Under the pieces are notes generated by a model. It did not search any database and was not told where the DNA came from. It was given only the letters and a program-made list of their open reading frames with translations. From NCBI GenBank assembly GCA_902767565.1, contig CACXHY010000009.1, forward strand, positions 1-64,000: a stretch of 64,000 nucleotides of DNA, given 5' to 3'. Position 1 is the first letter of the stretch. Every line of letters starts with the position of its first letter. Of the stretch, positions 33,940-41,086 are shown in pieces. Made by a program: the position numbers and the translations under genes. Source of the DNA: an uncultured Eubacteriales bacterium. Lineage in GTDB: Bacteria; Bacillota; Clostridia; Christensenellales; Aristaeellaceae.

Positions 33940-34057
33940 GTCCGCTCTGTGTACTGTGTCAGCAAACGATCTCCAAGCCGTCTCGCCCTATCCCGCCTGC
34001 CCTCTTCCCGAGGGAAGGGGGGAATAGAGCGCGGGCCTGCGGCCCGCACCCGCTGTT
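33940..34057. repeat. Dispersed intergenic repeat, copy A
   Basis: A ~118-base element sharing most positions with 58823-58925 (TGTGTACYGT, AGCAARCGATC, CGCCCYATCCC, CTGCGGCCC). It contains two hairpins: TTCCC-ga-GGGAA and GCGGGCC-tgc-GGCCCGC. The second keeps pairing in the other copy through compensating changes. The rest of 33864-34398 holds no supported gene. Confidence 0.7.
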
Positions 34058-34398
34058 GGCCGGGCCGCACGGAAGTCACCCGATCCGTGCGTTTCCCGTC
34101 CATCCATGTGGGTCTGCCGACCGACTGAACCGTTACTGATCCGTTTTGATCGCGTGAAACGGCCCCTCCCCTGTTGTCCTGCAGGATGATCCCGGGAAAA
34201 GGAACAATGTATTCGTCGGCATCGGCGATCGATCCGGAACACTGCCCCGCATTTCGGAGCTTCCGCCGGAGCGCTGATCAAGGAATGGCTTTGCGTCTCC
34301 GACAGCGCTGTATCCTGTGATGGCCGCAGGCATATCGCGGCGCAGAGGCAAACACAAAACCGGCTCGGGAAAGAGTTCCGCTCCCGCCCGGATGAAAC

Positions 34399-35031
34399 TC
34401 AGAGCGCCTTCAGGAAGGCCGCGACCGCCTCGTCCGCGCACCTCGGATAGAACAGCTCCGCGAACCGCTCGCCGGACACGGTCCCGCGCACGAATTCGGT
34501 GTCCAGGTCATGGAGGATGTCGATCAGCGGCCGGTAGGTCAGGGTCTTCACGCCGTCGAGGATCTTCTTGTTGCGCTGCTCGGGGACCACCCGCTCCTTG
34601 GGATAGCCGTTGCCGTGGCCGAAGCCGAACAGCTGCTGAAAGATCATCTCCAGCTTCAGCTCCGCGCCCCAGCCGAAATCCTTGGCGAAGGGCAGGGCCA
34701 CGCAGTTGCCGTCGTTGATCTGGGCGAACATGTAGCCGTCGGAGGGGTCGCACAGATGACCGCAGATGACCCCCGGGAAGCTGTTGCAGGCCAGCATGGC
34801 GCCTTCGCCGGTGCCGCAGCCCGTGACCACATAGTCCGCCGCGCCCGTGCTGAGCAGGATGGAGGCCAGCAAGCCGCACTGCACATAGGTCAGCTGGCAG
34901 GCGTCGTCCGCGGCATACATGCCGTAGTTATCCACGGTGTGGCCCATGGGCTCCACTACCTTCCGAAGGGTGGCTTCGATCATTCCGTTCTTCGCGGCCT
35001 GACTGTTTTCGTTGATGAGAGCGATGCGCAT
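34399..35031 (-). CDS. rpiB: RpiB/LacAB-family sugar-phosphate isomerase
   Basis: A 210-residue protein of the RpiB/LacA/LacB family. RpiB interconverts ribose 5-phosphate and ribulose 5-phosphate. The active-site Cys is in VVTGCGTGEGAML, and VICGHLCDPSDGYMFAQINDGN corresponds to the second substrate-binding segment. The C-terminus is about 50 residues longer than E. coli RpiB (149 residues), as in several clostridial members, so the sugar could differ. It is transcribed away from pgi; together they serve central sugar phosphate metabolism. GGAGG lies before the ATG. Confidence 0.85.
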   Translation of the reverse strand: MRIALINENSQAAKNGMIEATLRKVVEPMGHTVDNYGMYAADDACQLTYVQCGLLASILLSTGAADYVVTGCGTGEGAMLACNSFPGVICGHLCDPSDGYMFAQINDGNCVALPFAKDFGWGAELKLEMIFQQLFGFGHGNGYPKERVVPEQRNKKILDGVKTLTYRPLIDILHDLDTEFVRGTVSGERFAELFYPRCADEAVAAFLKAL

Positions 35032-35065
35032 CGTCGTTTCCTCCTGTCATTGGATCTCTGTCAAT

Positions 35066-35094
35066 ACCATACCACGCTTTGCCGCCGCGCACAA
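35066..35094 (-). promoter_or_regulatory. Promoter for rpiB
   Basis: On the minus strand TTGTGC (35094-35089), 17-base spacer, TATGGT (35071-35066). Confidence 0.55.
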
Positions 35095-35117
35095 GGCACA
35101 AAATTCTCGCTTTTATG

Positions 35118-35145
35118 TTGCGCGAAACGCGATTTGCAGTATAAT
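35118..35145 (+). promoter_or_regulatory. Promoter for pgi
   Basis: TTGCGC (35118-35123), 16-base spacer, TATAAT (35140-35145). Confidence 0.7.
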
Positions 35146-35193
35146 ATCGGTTGATCCGTCACGCCCGGTACGAACATCGAAAGGATGACTGCC

Positions 35194-36777
35194 ATGATCT
35201 CCTGGAAGAACCTTGATACGCTCGCCGCTTATCGCGATCTGACCGCCCTGAAGGGAAAGGTGGACCTGACCAAAGCCATGGCCGGTGATGAAGGCGCCGC
35301 CCGCGTCGCTGCCTATAACGCCCCCATGGGCGGCGGCCTGACCTATTACTACGCCGCCAAGCAGGTGGACGATGAGCTGCTCGCCGCCCTGCAGAGGCTG
35401 GCCGACGAAGCCCAGCTCACCGAAAAGTACGCCGCCCTGTACAACGGCGAGGTCATCAACACGGGCGAAAAGCGCCTCGTGCTGCATCATCTGACCCGCG
35501 GACAGCTGGGCGGCGCCGTCACCGCCGACGGCGTGGACAAGCGCGCCTTCTATGCGGCCGAGCAGGAAAAGGCCGCCGATTTCGCCCGCAAGGTGCACAG
35601 CGGCGAGATCGCCAACGCCGCGGGCGAGAAGTTCACCACCGTGGTGCAGATCGGCATCGGCGGCAGCGATCTCGGCCCCCGTGCCATGTACCTGGCGTTG
35701 GAGAACTGGGCCCGGCAGAACGGCTTCTTCCGCATGGAAGCGAAGTTCATCAGCAACGTGGACCCGGACGACGCCGCCGCGGTGCTGAAGAGCACGGACG
35801 TTGCTCACGCCCTCTTCGTGCTGGTCTCGAAGTCCGGCACCACCCTGGAGACCCTGACCAACGAGTCCTTCGTGAAGGACGCGCTGCGGAAGCAGGGCCT
35901 CGACCCGGCGAAGCACATGGTGGCCGTCACCAGCGAGACCTCCCCGCTGGCCAAGTCCAGCGACTACCTGGCTGCCTTCTTCATGGACGACTACATCGGC
36001 GGCCGCTACTCCTCCACCTCCTGCGTGGGCGGCGCGGTGCTGTCGCTGGCCTTCGGGCCCGAAATCTTCGCCCGCTTCCTGAACGGCGCGGCTGAGGAGG
36101 ACGCCCTGGCGAAGGAGACCGACATCCGCAGGAACGCCGCCATGCTCGACGCCCTCATGGGCGTGTATGAGCGCAACGTGCAGGGCTATCCCTCCACGGC
36201 GGTGCTGCCCTATTCCCAGGCCCTGTCCCGCTTCCCGGCCCATCTGCAGCAGCTGGACATGGAGAGCAACGGCAAGTCCGTCAACCGCTTCGGCGAGGCG
36301 GTCGGCTATCCCACCGGTCCGGTCATCTTCGGCGAGCCCGGCACCAACGGCCAGCACTCCTTCTATCAGCTGCTCCACCAGGGCACGGACATCATCCCCC
36401 TGCAGTTTGTCGGCTTCCGGCAGAACCAAGCGGGCATGGACGTGGACATTCAGGGCTCCACCAGCCAGCAGAAGCTGGGTGCCAACGTGGCCGCGCAGAT
36501 CCTGGCCTTCGCCTGCGGCAAGAGCGACGCCAACCCCAACAAGAGCTTCCCCGGCGGACGTCCCTCCTCCATCATCATCGGCGACCGGCTGACGCCCGAG
36601 GCCCTCGGCGCCCTGCTGGCCCATTTCGAGAACAAGGTCATGTTCCAGGGCTTCCTGTGGAACCTGAATTCCTTCGATCAGGAAGGCGTGCAGCTGGGCA
36701 AGGTCCTGGCCAAGCGCGTCCTGGCCCATGAGACCGACGGCGCCCTGAAGGCGTTTGCCGACCTGCTGGGCATCTGA
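35194..36777 (+). CDS. pgi: Glucose-6-phosphate isomerase
   Basis: About 527 residues, the long form of Pgi, interconverting glucose 6-phosphate and fructose 6-phosphate. Typical features are TTVVQIGIGGSDLGPRAMYLAL, VLVSKSGTTLETLTNE, VTSETSPLA, YIGGRYSSTSCVGG (PGI signature 1 region) and GTNGQHSFYQLLHQG, with the catalytic Glu in FGEPGTNGQHS. The first possible ATG is 35185, but AAAGGA at 35179-35184 fits ATG 35194 better. It has its own promoter and is followed by the SCIFF promoter. Confidence 0.96.
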   Translation: MISWKNLDTLAAYRDLTALKGKVDLTKAMAGDEGAARVAAYNAPMGGGLTYYYAAKQVDDELLAALQRLADEAQLTEKYAALYNGEVINTGEKRLVLHHLTRGQLGGAVTADGVDKRAFYAAEQEKAADFARKVHSGEIANAAGEKFTTVVQIGIGGSDLGPRAMYLALENWARQNGFFRMEAKFISNVDPDDAAAVLKSTDVAHALFVLVSKSGTTLETLTNESFVKDALRKQGLDPAKHMVAVTSETSPLAKSSDYLAAFFMDDYIGGRYSSTSCVGGAVLSLAFGPEIFARFLNGAAEEDALAKETDIRRNAAMLDALMGVYERNVQGYPSTAVLPYSQALSRFPAHLQQLDMESNGKSVNRFGEAVGYPTGPVIFGEPGTNGQHSFYQLLHQGTDIIPLQFVGFRQNQAGMDVDIQGSTSQQKLGANVAAQILAFACGKSDANPNKSFPGGRPSSIIIGDRLTPEALGALLAHFENKVMFQGFLWNLNSFDQEGVQLGKVLAKRVLAHETDGALKAFADLLGI

Positions 36778-36790
36778 TCCTGCGCGAGGC

Positions 36791-36819
36791 TTGACGAACT
36801 GCGTCCCCTATGGTATACT
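36791..36819 (+). promoter_or_regulatory. Promoter for the SCIFF operon
   Basis: TTGACG (36791-36796), 17-base spacer, TATACT (36814-36819). Confidence 0.75.
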
Positions 36820-36884
36820 CACCCCATGCAGCGGCGGCCTGACCCGCAGGCTGCCCAATCCTACACGAACAGGAGATGTTCCCC

Positions 36885-37031
36885 ATGACCAGGATCAAGA
36901 CCCTGAAGACCCGCGATCTCTGCGCCAGCGCCAAGAAGGGCGGCTGCGGCGAGTGCCAGACTTCCTGCCAGTCCGCCTGCAAGACCAGCTGCGGCGTGGC
37001 CAACCAGAAGTGCGAGAACGAGAAGAAGTGA
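36885..37031 (+). CDS. scfA: SCIFF (six-cysteine) ranthipeptide precursor
   Basis: A 48-residue peptide, the near-universal clostridial SCIFF precursor: the KTLKTRDL leader start, then CGECQTSCQSACKTSC and NQKCE. The six family cysteines are Cys21, 24, 28, 32, 36 and 43. A seventh, Cys13, is extra. The residue after Cys36, Thr in the SCIFF sequences I recall and the mapped thioether acceptor of CteA (Cys32-Thr37), is Gly here. The maturase gene follows 61 bases downstream and would install thioether bridges. AGGAG precedes the ATG. Confidence 0.95.
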   Translation: MTRIKTLKTRDLCASAKKGGCGECQTSCQSACKTSCGVANQKCENEKK

Positions 37032-37091
37032 TCGATCGCGCAACGCTGCCGCCCAACAAGCGGCAGCTTTTTGATGCGAGGGAGGAGACCA

Positions 37092-38474
37092 ATGGTTCAT
37101 CAGTATAAGCTCAACGGCTTCAACATCGTGCTGGACTCCTGCTCCGGCGCCATCCACGTGGTGGACGACGTGGCCTATGACATCATCGCCATGTTCAAGA
37201 CCGCCACGCCGGACGAGATCGTCTCCGCGATCATGGCGAAGTACGGCAGCCGCCCCGACGTGAACGAGGCGGAGATCCGGGAGTGCATGCACGATGTGCG
37301 GGAACTGGAGATGACGGGCCAACTGTGGATGCCCGACACCTTCGCTCCCATGGCCGGGACCCTGAAGGAGCGCGCCGGGGATGTGGTGAAGGCCCTGTGC
37401 CTGCACGTGGCCCACACCTGCAATCTCACCTGCGCCTACTGCTTCGCCAGCCAGGGCAAGTATCACGGGGAGCGGGCCCTCATGTCCTTCGAGACAGGCA
37501 AGCGGGCCCTGGACTACCTGGTGGAGCATTCCGGCGCACGCCGCAACCTGGAGGTCGACTTCTTCGGCGGCGAGCCCCTGATGAACTGGGACGTGGTGAA
37601 GCGCCTGGTGGCCTACGCCCGGAGCATCGAGAAGGAGAAGGGCAAGAACTTCCGCTTCACCCTCACCACCAACGGAATGCTGATCGATGACGACGTGATC
37701 GGCTTCTGCAACCGGGAGATGAGCAATGTGGTGCTCTCGCTGGATGGGCGGAAGGAGATCCACGACCGCCTGCGGGTGGACGCTTCCGGACGCGGCAGCT
37801 ACGACCGCATCGTGCCGAAGTTTCAAAAGCTGGTGGAGGCCCGGGGCGGAAGGAACTACTATATGCGCGGCACCTTCACCCACGCCAACCCGGATTTCTT
37901 CGCCGACGTGATGCACATGGCGGACCTGGGCTTCACGGAGCTGTCGATGGAACCCGTGGTGTGTGCCCCGGACGATCCGGCTGCCCTGACCCCCGAGGAC
38001 ATCGTGGTGGTGAAAGGGGAGTACGAGCGACTGGCCGTAGAAATGCTGAAGCGTCGTCGCGAGGGCCGCCCCATCACCTTCTATCACTACATGCTGGACC
38101 TGGAGGAAGGCCCCTGCATCTACAAGCGAATCTCCGGCTGCGGTTCCGGCACCGAGTACATGGCGGTGACTCCCTGGGGCGACCTCTATCCCTGCCACCA
38201 GTTCGTGGGCGAGGAAAAGTGGAAGCTGGGCGACATCTGGCAGGGCGTCACCAATTCCGCGCTGCGGGAGGAATTCCGCGCCTGTAACGCCTATGCGCGG
38301 CCCGAGTGCAATGACTGCTGGGCGCGCCTGTGGTGCTCCGGCGGCTGCGCGGCCAATGCCATGCACGCCACGGGCAGCATCCGGGGCGTCTACGGTCCCG
38401 GATGTGAGCTCTTCAAAAAGCGCATCGAGTGCGCGATCATGATGAAGGCCGCCGAGGACGCCGAACAGGATTGA
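37092..38474 (+). CDS. scfB: SCIFF thioether maturase, radical SAM/SPASM
   Basis: 460 residues. An N-terminal peptide-binding (RRE-like) domain (~1-85) is followed by the radical-SAM barrel with HTCNLTCAYCFASQ (CxxxCxxC, ~110) and DFFGGEPLMNW. A C-terminal SPASM/twitch region has Cys in CGSGTEYMAVTPWGDLYPC, CNDCWARLWCSGGCAANAM and GPGCELFKKRIEC for two auxiliary 4Fe-4S clusters. It matches CteB-type enzymes that crosslink Cys to a side chain in SCIFF peptides. Start ATG 37092 follows GGGAGGAG; an upstream in-frame start at 37071 lacks such a site. It is co-transcribed with scfA. Confidence 0.95.
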   Translation: MVHQYKLNGFNIVLDSCSGAIHVVDDVAYDIIAMFKTATPDEIVSAIMAKYGSRPDVNEAEIRECMHDVRELEMTGQLWMPDTFAPMAGTLKERAGDVVKALCLHVAHTCNLTCAYCFASQGKYHGERALMSFETGKRALDYLVEHSGARRNLEVDFFGGEPLMNWDVVKRLVAYARSIEKEKGKNFRFTLTTNGMLIDDDVIGFCNREMSNVVLSLDGRKEIHDRLRVDASGRGSYDRIVPKFQKLVEARGGRNYYMRGTFTHANPDFFADVMHMADLGFTELSMEPVVCAPDDPAALTPEDIVVVKGEYERLAVEMLKRRREGRPITFYHYMLDLEEGPCIYKRISGCGSGTEYMAVTPWGDLYPCHQFVGEEKWKLGDIWQGVTNSALREEFRACNAYARPECNDCWARLWCSGGCAANAMHATGSIRGVYGPGCELFKKRIECAIMMKAAEDAEQD

Positions 38475-38488
38475 ACCACAGGTTCAAT
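38470..38488. repeat. Perfect inverted repeat at the scfB stop
   Basis: ATTGAACC-aca-GGTTCAAT spans the scfB stop codon, just before the smpB promoter. There is no U-tract, so it may be an operator or a transcript-end hairpin. Confidence 0.5.
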
Positions 38489-38498
38489 GGTCGGGGTC

Positions 38499-38527
38499 TT
38501 GCATGCCCGCCGGATCTGTGATAGAAT
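38499..38527 (+). promoter_or_regulatory. Promoter for smpB-ssrA
   Basis: TTGCAT (38499-38504), 17-base spacer, TAGAAT (38522-38527). Confidence 0.65.
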
Positions 38528-38644
38528 CAGCCTGCGATGAACCGAGGAACGCCCGGCACCGACGACACGCTTCATTCTTCGTTCTTCACTCTTCATTCAC
38601 TGAGTTCGTCCCGACGGTATTGCGGAGGAAAGGCAGGTGGTACC

Positions 38645-39112
38645 GTGCCGCATCAGAAGGGGATCAAGCCGGTGGCACAGAACCGCAAAGCCTTTCACGA
38701 CTACTTCGTGGAGGAACGCTATGAGTGCGGGATCGAGCTCTTCGGCACCGAGGTCAAATCCATGCGCCTGGGCCGGGTGAGCCTGAAGGAGAGCTGGGCC
38801 CAGATCCGCAGGGGCGAGGTCTTCGTGGAGGGGATGCACATCAGCCCCTACGAGCAGGGGAGCCTCTTCAACCGCGATCCCATGCGCCCCAAGCGCCTGC
38901 TGCTGCACAAGAGCGAGATCCGCAAGCTGGACGGTCTCGTGGCGCGGCAGGGCTACACGCTCATCCCCCTGGAGGTCTACCTCAAGGACGGGCGGATGAA
39001 GCTGCAGCTGGGCCTTTGCAAGGGCAAGGCAGAGCACGACAAGCGCGACGCCGTGGCCAAGCGCGAAGCGGACCGGGAGATCCGCCGCGCCGTCCGCCAG
39101 CACAACCGATAA
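38645..39112 (+). CDS. smpB: SsrA-binding protein SmpB
   Basis: A 155-residue SmpB that binds tmRNA and helps it enter stalled ribosomes. Family signatures are NRKAFHDYFVEERYECGIELFGTEVKSMRLGRVSL near the start, MHISPYEQGS, and a basic C-terminal tail (KRDAVAKREADREIRRAVRQHNR). GTG 38645 is chosen because it gives the usual KGIKPVAQNRK start and follows AGGTGG; the ATG at 38537 would add 36 unmatched residues. tmRNA begins 26 bases after its stop. Confidence 0.93.
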   Translation: MPHQKGIKPVAQNRKAFHDYFVEERYECGIELFGTEVKSMRLGRVSLKESWAQIRRGEVFVEGMHISPYEQGSLFNRDPMRPKRLLLHKSEIRKLDGLVARQGYTLIPLEVYLKDGRMKLQLGLCKGKAEHDKRDAVAKREADREIRRAVRQHNR

Positions 39113-39138
39113 CGCGTATCGCGTCAGTTCACACATTC

Positions 39139-39485
39139 GGGGATGATCCGGTTTCGACGGGAGTGTCGGGGTCAGGATAAGCGAGCTGCGGCCCCTGTAC
39201 CGCATAACAACGGGGAAAAAAACGAACTGACAACAGCGATTTCGCTTTCGCCGCCTGATTAGGCGCGACGTTGGCCCGGTCTGCCCGCGTGGCCGGTTCC
39301 CGACGTCATTTACGCGGGGAACGAGCATGCCTAAGCTTTGCCGCATGTCCGTAACATGAAGCTACTGAAGCGTCCAGCCTGTCTGCGGGCGGGCCGCGGA
39401 GGGAATGTCAAAACACAGAATGCGCTCGGAGAAAGTCCTGGATCAGAGCTTTCGGACAGGGGTTCGACTCCCCTCATCTCCACCA
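39139..39485 (+). ncRNA. ssrA: Transfer-messenger RNA (tmRNA)
   Basis: The 5' end GGGGATGATCCGGTTTCGACGGG and the 3' end GGTTCGACTCCCC with TCATCTCC-A-CCA pair as a tRNA-like acceptor stem (one G-U). CCA is encoded. The reading frame that ends before the central TGA gives the tag GKKRTDNSDFAFAA. The FAFAA end differs from the common ALAA but keeps the terminal Ala-Ala needed by ClpXP-type proteases. Length is about 347 bases. Confidence 0.95.
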
Positions 39486-39487
39486 GA

Positions 39488-39796
39488 TCACGAAGTGTCG
39501 AACTCGAAGCATTGGCGGAAGGTTCGCACTTCGGATAAGCTTGAAGGACGGCTGAAAGGCTGTCCTTTTCGCATATATAAAGAGAACTCCCGAAGAAGTT
39601 CTCTCTGAAGCGCAAAGTACGCCTGCTCAGCAACAACGGCGGCTTTGCGGAAGGTCCCGTTGTACAGCCGGCGGGCCACGATCACGGCATTCAGCACGCT
39701 GCCCGTGGGCTTGGCGCCCTTGCGGAAACCGGCGCGGTTGACCTCGACCGGAACCTTGGTGATCCCGGCGGCGGCGCTGAAGTGGTTCTTCTTCAT
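39488..39796 (-). CDS. Possible small protein, unknown
   Basis: A 102-residue frame with a fair ribosome site (GAGGAGAAG, 8 bases before ATG). The first ~65 residues are basic and Val/Ala-rich with normal codon use for this genome; the last ~35 run across the tmRNA terminator and look non-coding. No domain was recognised. It may be a decayed remnant. Confidence 0.3.
   Translation of the reverse strand: MKKNHFSAAAGITKVPVEVNRAGFRKGAKPTGSVLNAVIVARRLYNGTFRKAAVVAEQAYFALQRELLREFSLYMRKGQPFSRPSSLSEVRTFRQCFEFDTS
39544..39570 (+). terminator. Terminator of tmRNA
   Basis: AAGGACGGC pairs with GCTGTCCTT (one G-U), then TTTTC. A second hairpin, AGAGAACT/AGTTCTCT, lies at 39581-39604. Confidence 0.75.
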
Positions 39797-39880
39797 GATG
39801 ATCTTCTCCTCAGCCGAATAGATTCAGAGATGTGCCCGGAAAAAATCCGCAGGATCGTGCTTTCGTTTTTGGTGCGTATA

Positions 39881-39889
39881 TGGTAGAAT
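39881..39889 (+). promoter_or_regulatory. Extended -10 promoter for the nucleotidyltransferase
   Basis: TGgTAGAAT, extended -10, 70 bases before the ATG; no strong -35. Confidence 0.45.
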
Positions 39890-39960
39890 TGCAGGTGATG
39901 ACCGGAAGGGGTCATTGCAAAACATCTTTATAAACTGTTTACCAGGATCGGCGGTGAAAG

Positions 39961-40725
39961 ATGTTCGATTCGATTGCCGAAATGACAAAAGAGATCGTTT
40001 CTGCTCTGGATGGGAACGTTCACAGTATCTGGCTGTACGGAAGTGTCGTACAGGATGATTTCCGCCTTGGCTGGAGCGATATCGATATGCTTGTCCTGAC
40101 CGGAAAACCGATCACTGACGCTCAGGCACAGAAACTTGTGGACCTCCGACAGGTCCTGGCAGCGGATGCGCCGGGCGATCCATATTGCCCCCTGTTTGAG
40201 GGTGTGATCGCACAACTGGATGAGTATCTGTCCGGAACATTCAGCCGGCTGGTATACTGGGGCACTACCGGGCAGCGGATCACAGATCATTTTAAACCGG
40301 ATCCGTTTTCCCGGTATGAACTCGCCGGAAACGGCAGATCTGTTTACGGCAGTAATGACAGGAGCATCTTTACATTTCCCGGCAGGGAGACGCTGATCGA
40401 AGCGATCCGCGATCATTATGAAACGATCCGGAAATATGCTCAGCAGACAGATGAGCGGCTCTATTCCTGTGGATGGCTCCTGGATATCTGCAGATGTATC
40501 TATACTTTACGAAACAATGATGTTATATCGAAAACACAGGCAGGGATCTGGGCATTGCAGGAGCATATCTTTCCCGATGAAGATCCATTGAAGAAAACCG
40601 TTGAGATCCGAAAAGAACCGATGGCTTACAAAAACCGGGAAGATGTACGGCAATGGCTGAAAGGACTGGGTCCGGTAGTTCAGAAATATGCGGATGCCCT
40701 GGAGCTTGAACTGTCAGGCAGATAG
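39961..40725 (+). CDS. Nucleotidyltransferase (aminoglycoside adenylyltransferase-like fold)
   Basis: A 254-residue protein with the polymerase-beta-type nucleotidyltransferase motif: WLYGSVVQDDFRLGWSDIDMLVL (Gly-Ser, then two Asp metal ligands), followed by a helical C-terminal domain. This layout is shared with ANT(3'')/ANT(9)-type and DUF4111 enzymes, but identity to a known resistance enzyme cannot be judged here. Base composition is visibly poorer in G+C than the neighbours, and it lies just after tmRNA, a common integration site. Both suggest acquisition by transfer. Confidence 0.75.
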   Translation: MFDSIAEMTKEIVSALDGNVHSIWLYGSVVQDDFRLGWSDIDMLVLTGKPITDAQAQKLVDLRQVLAADAPGDPYCPLFEGVIAQLDEYLSGTFSRLVYWGTTGQRITDHFKPDPFSRYELAGNGRSVYGSNDRSIFTFPGRETLIEAIRDHYETIRKYAQQTDERLYSCGWLLDICRCIYTLRNNDVISKTQAGIWALQEHIFPDEDPLKKTVEIRKEPMAYKNREDVRQWLKGLGPVVQKYADALELELSGR

Positions 40726-40834
40726 ACAGGCCATGAGAACGAGCGAAATACCTCATACTGCCATCCGATGCTTTCGTTTGTATCAACAGGTGTAAACCGA
40801 ATACGAAACCAAATGCTGAAAGGAGATAAAGACC

Positions 40835-40992
40835 ATGGATAACAAGGAAACTGACAACAATCGGAAGAACTGGACCTGGACGAGATGGAAAAAGCAGCAG
40901 GCGGCGTGGAAGATGCTCCGGGCCACAGGGACGACTCGGATAAAGGCGGTCTCATCGATCTGATCGTTGATCTGTTCAAAAAGCTGTTTTGA
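40835..40992 (+). pseudogene. Double-glycine leader peptide with amphipathic tail, frameshifted
   Basis: ATG 40835 follows AAGGAG and starts MDNKETDNNRK. One base later than expected (near 40865-40867), a second frame continues E-LDLDEMEKAAGG, a textbook double-glycine leader end. The core follows: VEDAPGHRDDSDK, then GGLIDLIVDLFKKLF and stop. The last 14 residues would form a cationic amphipathic helix like those of small membrane-active bacteriocins. The shift fits loss of one A in AAAGAA. It could be a real inactivating mutation or an assembly error in a short A-run. Confidence 0.65.
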
Positions 40993-41086
40993 CTGATCAC
41001 GGTATCGATCCTTGAACAGAAAACCAGAAGGTATGTTTTGGGATGATCAACCGTATCGCGACCCATCGAATAACAACAGGAGAACC

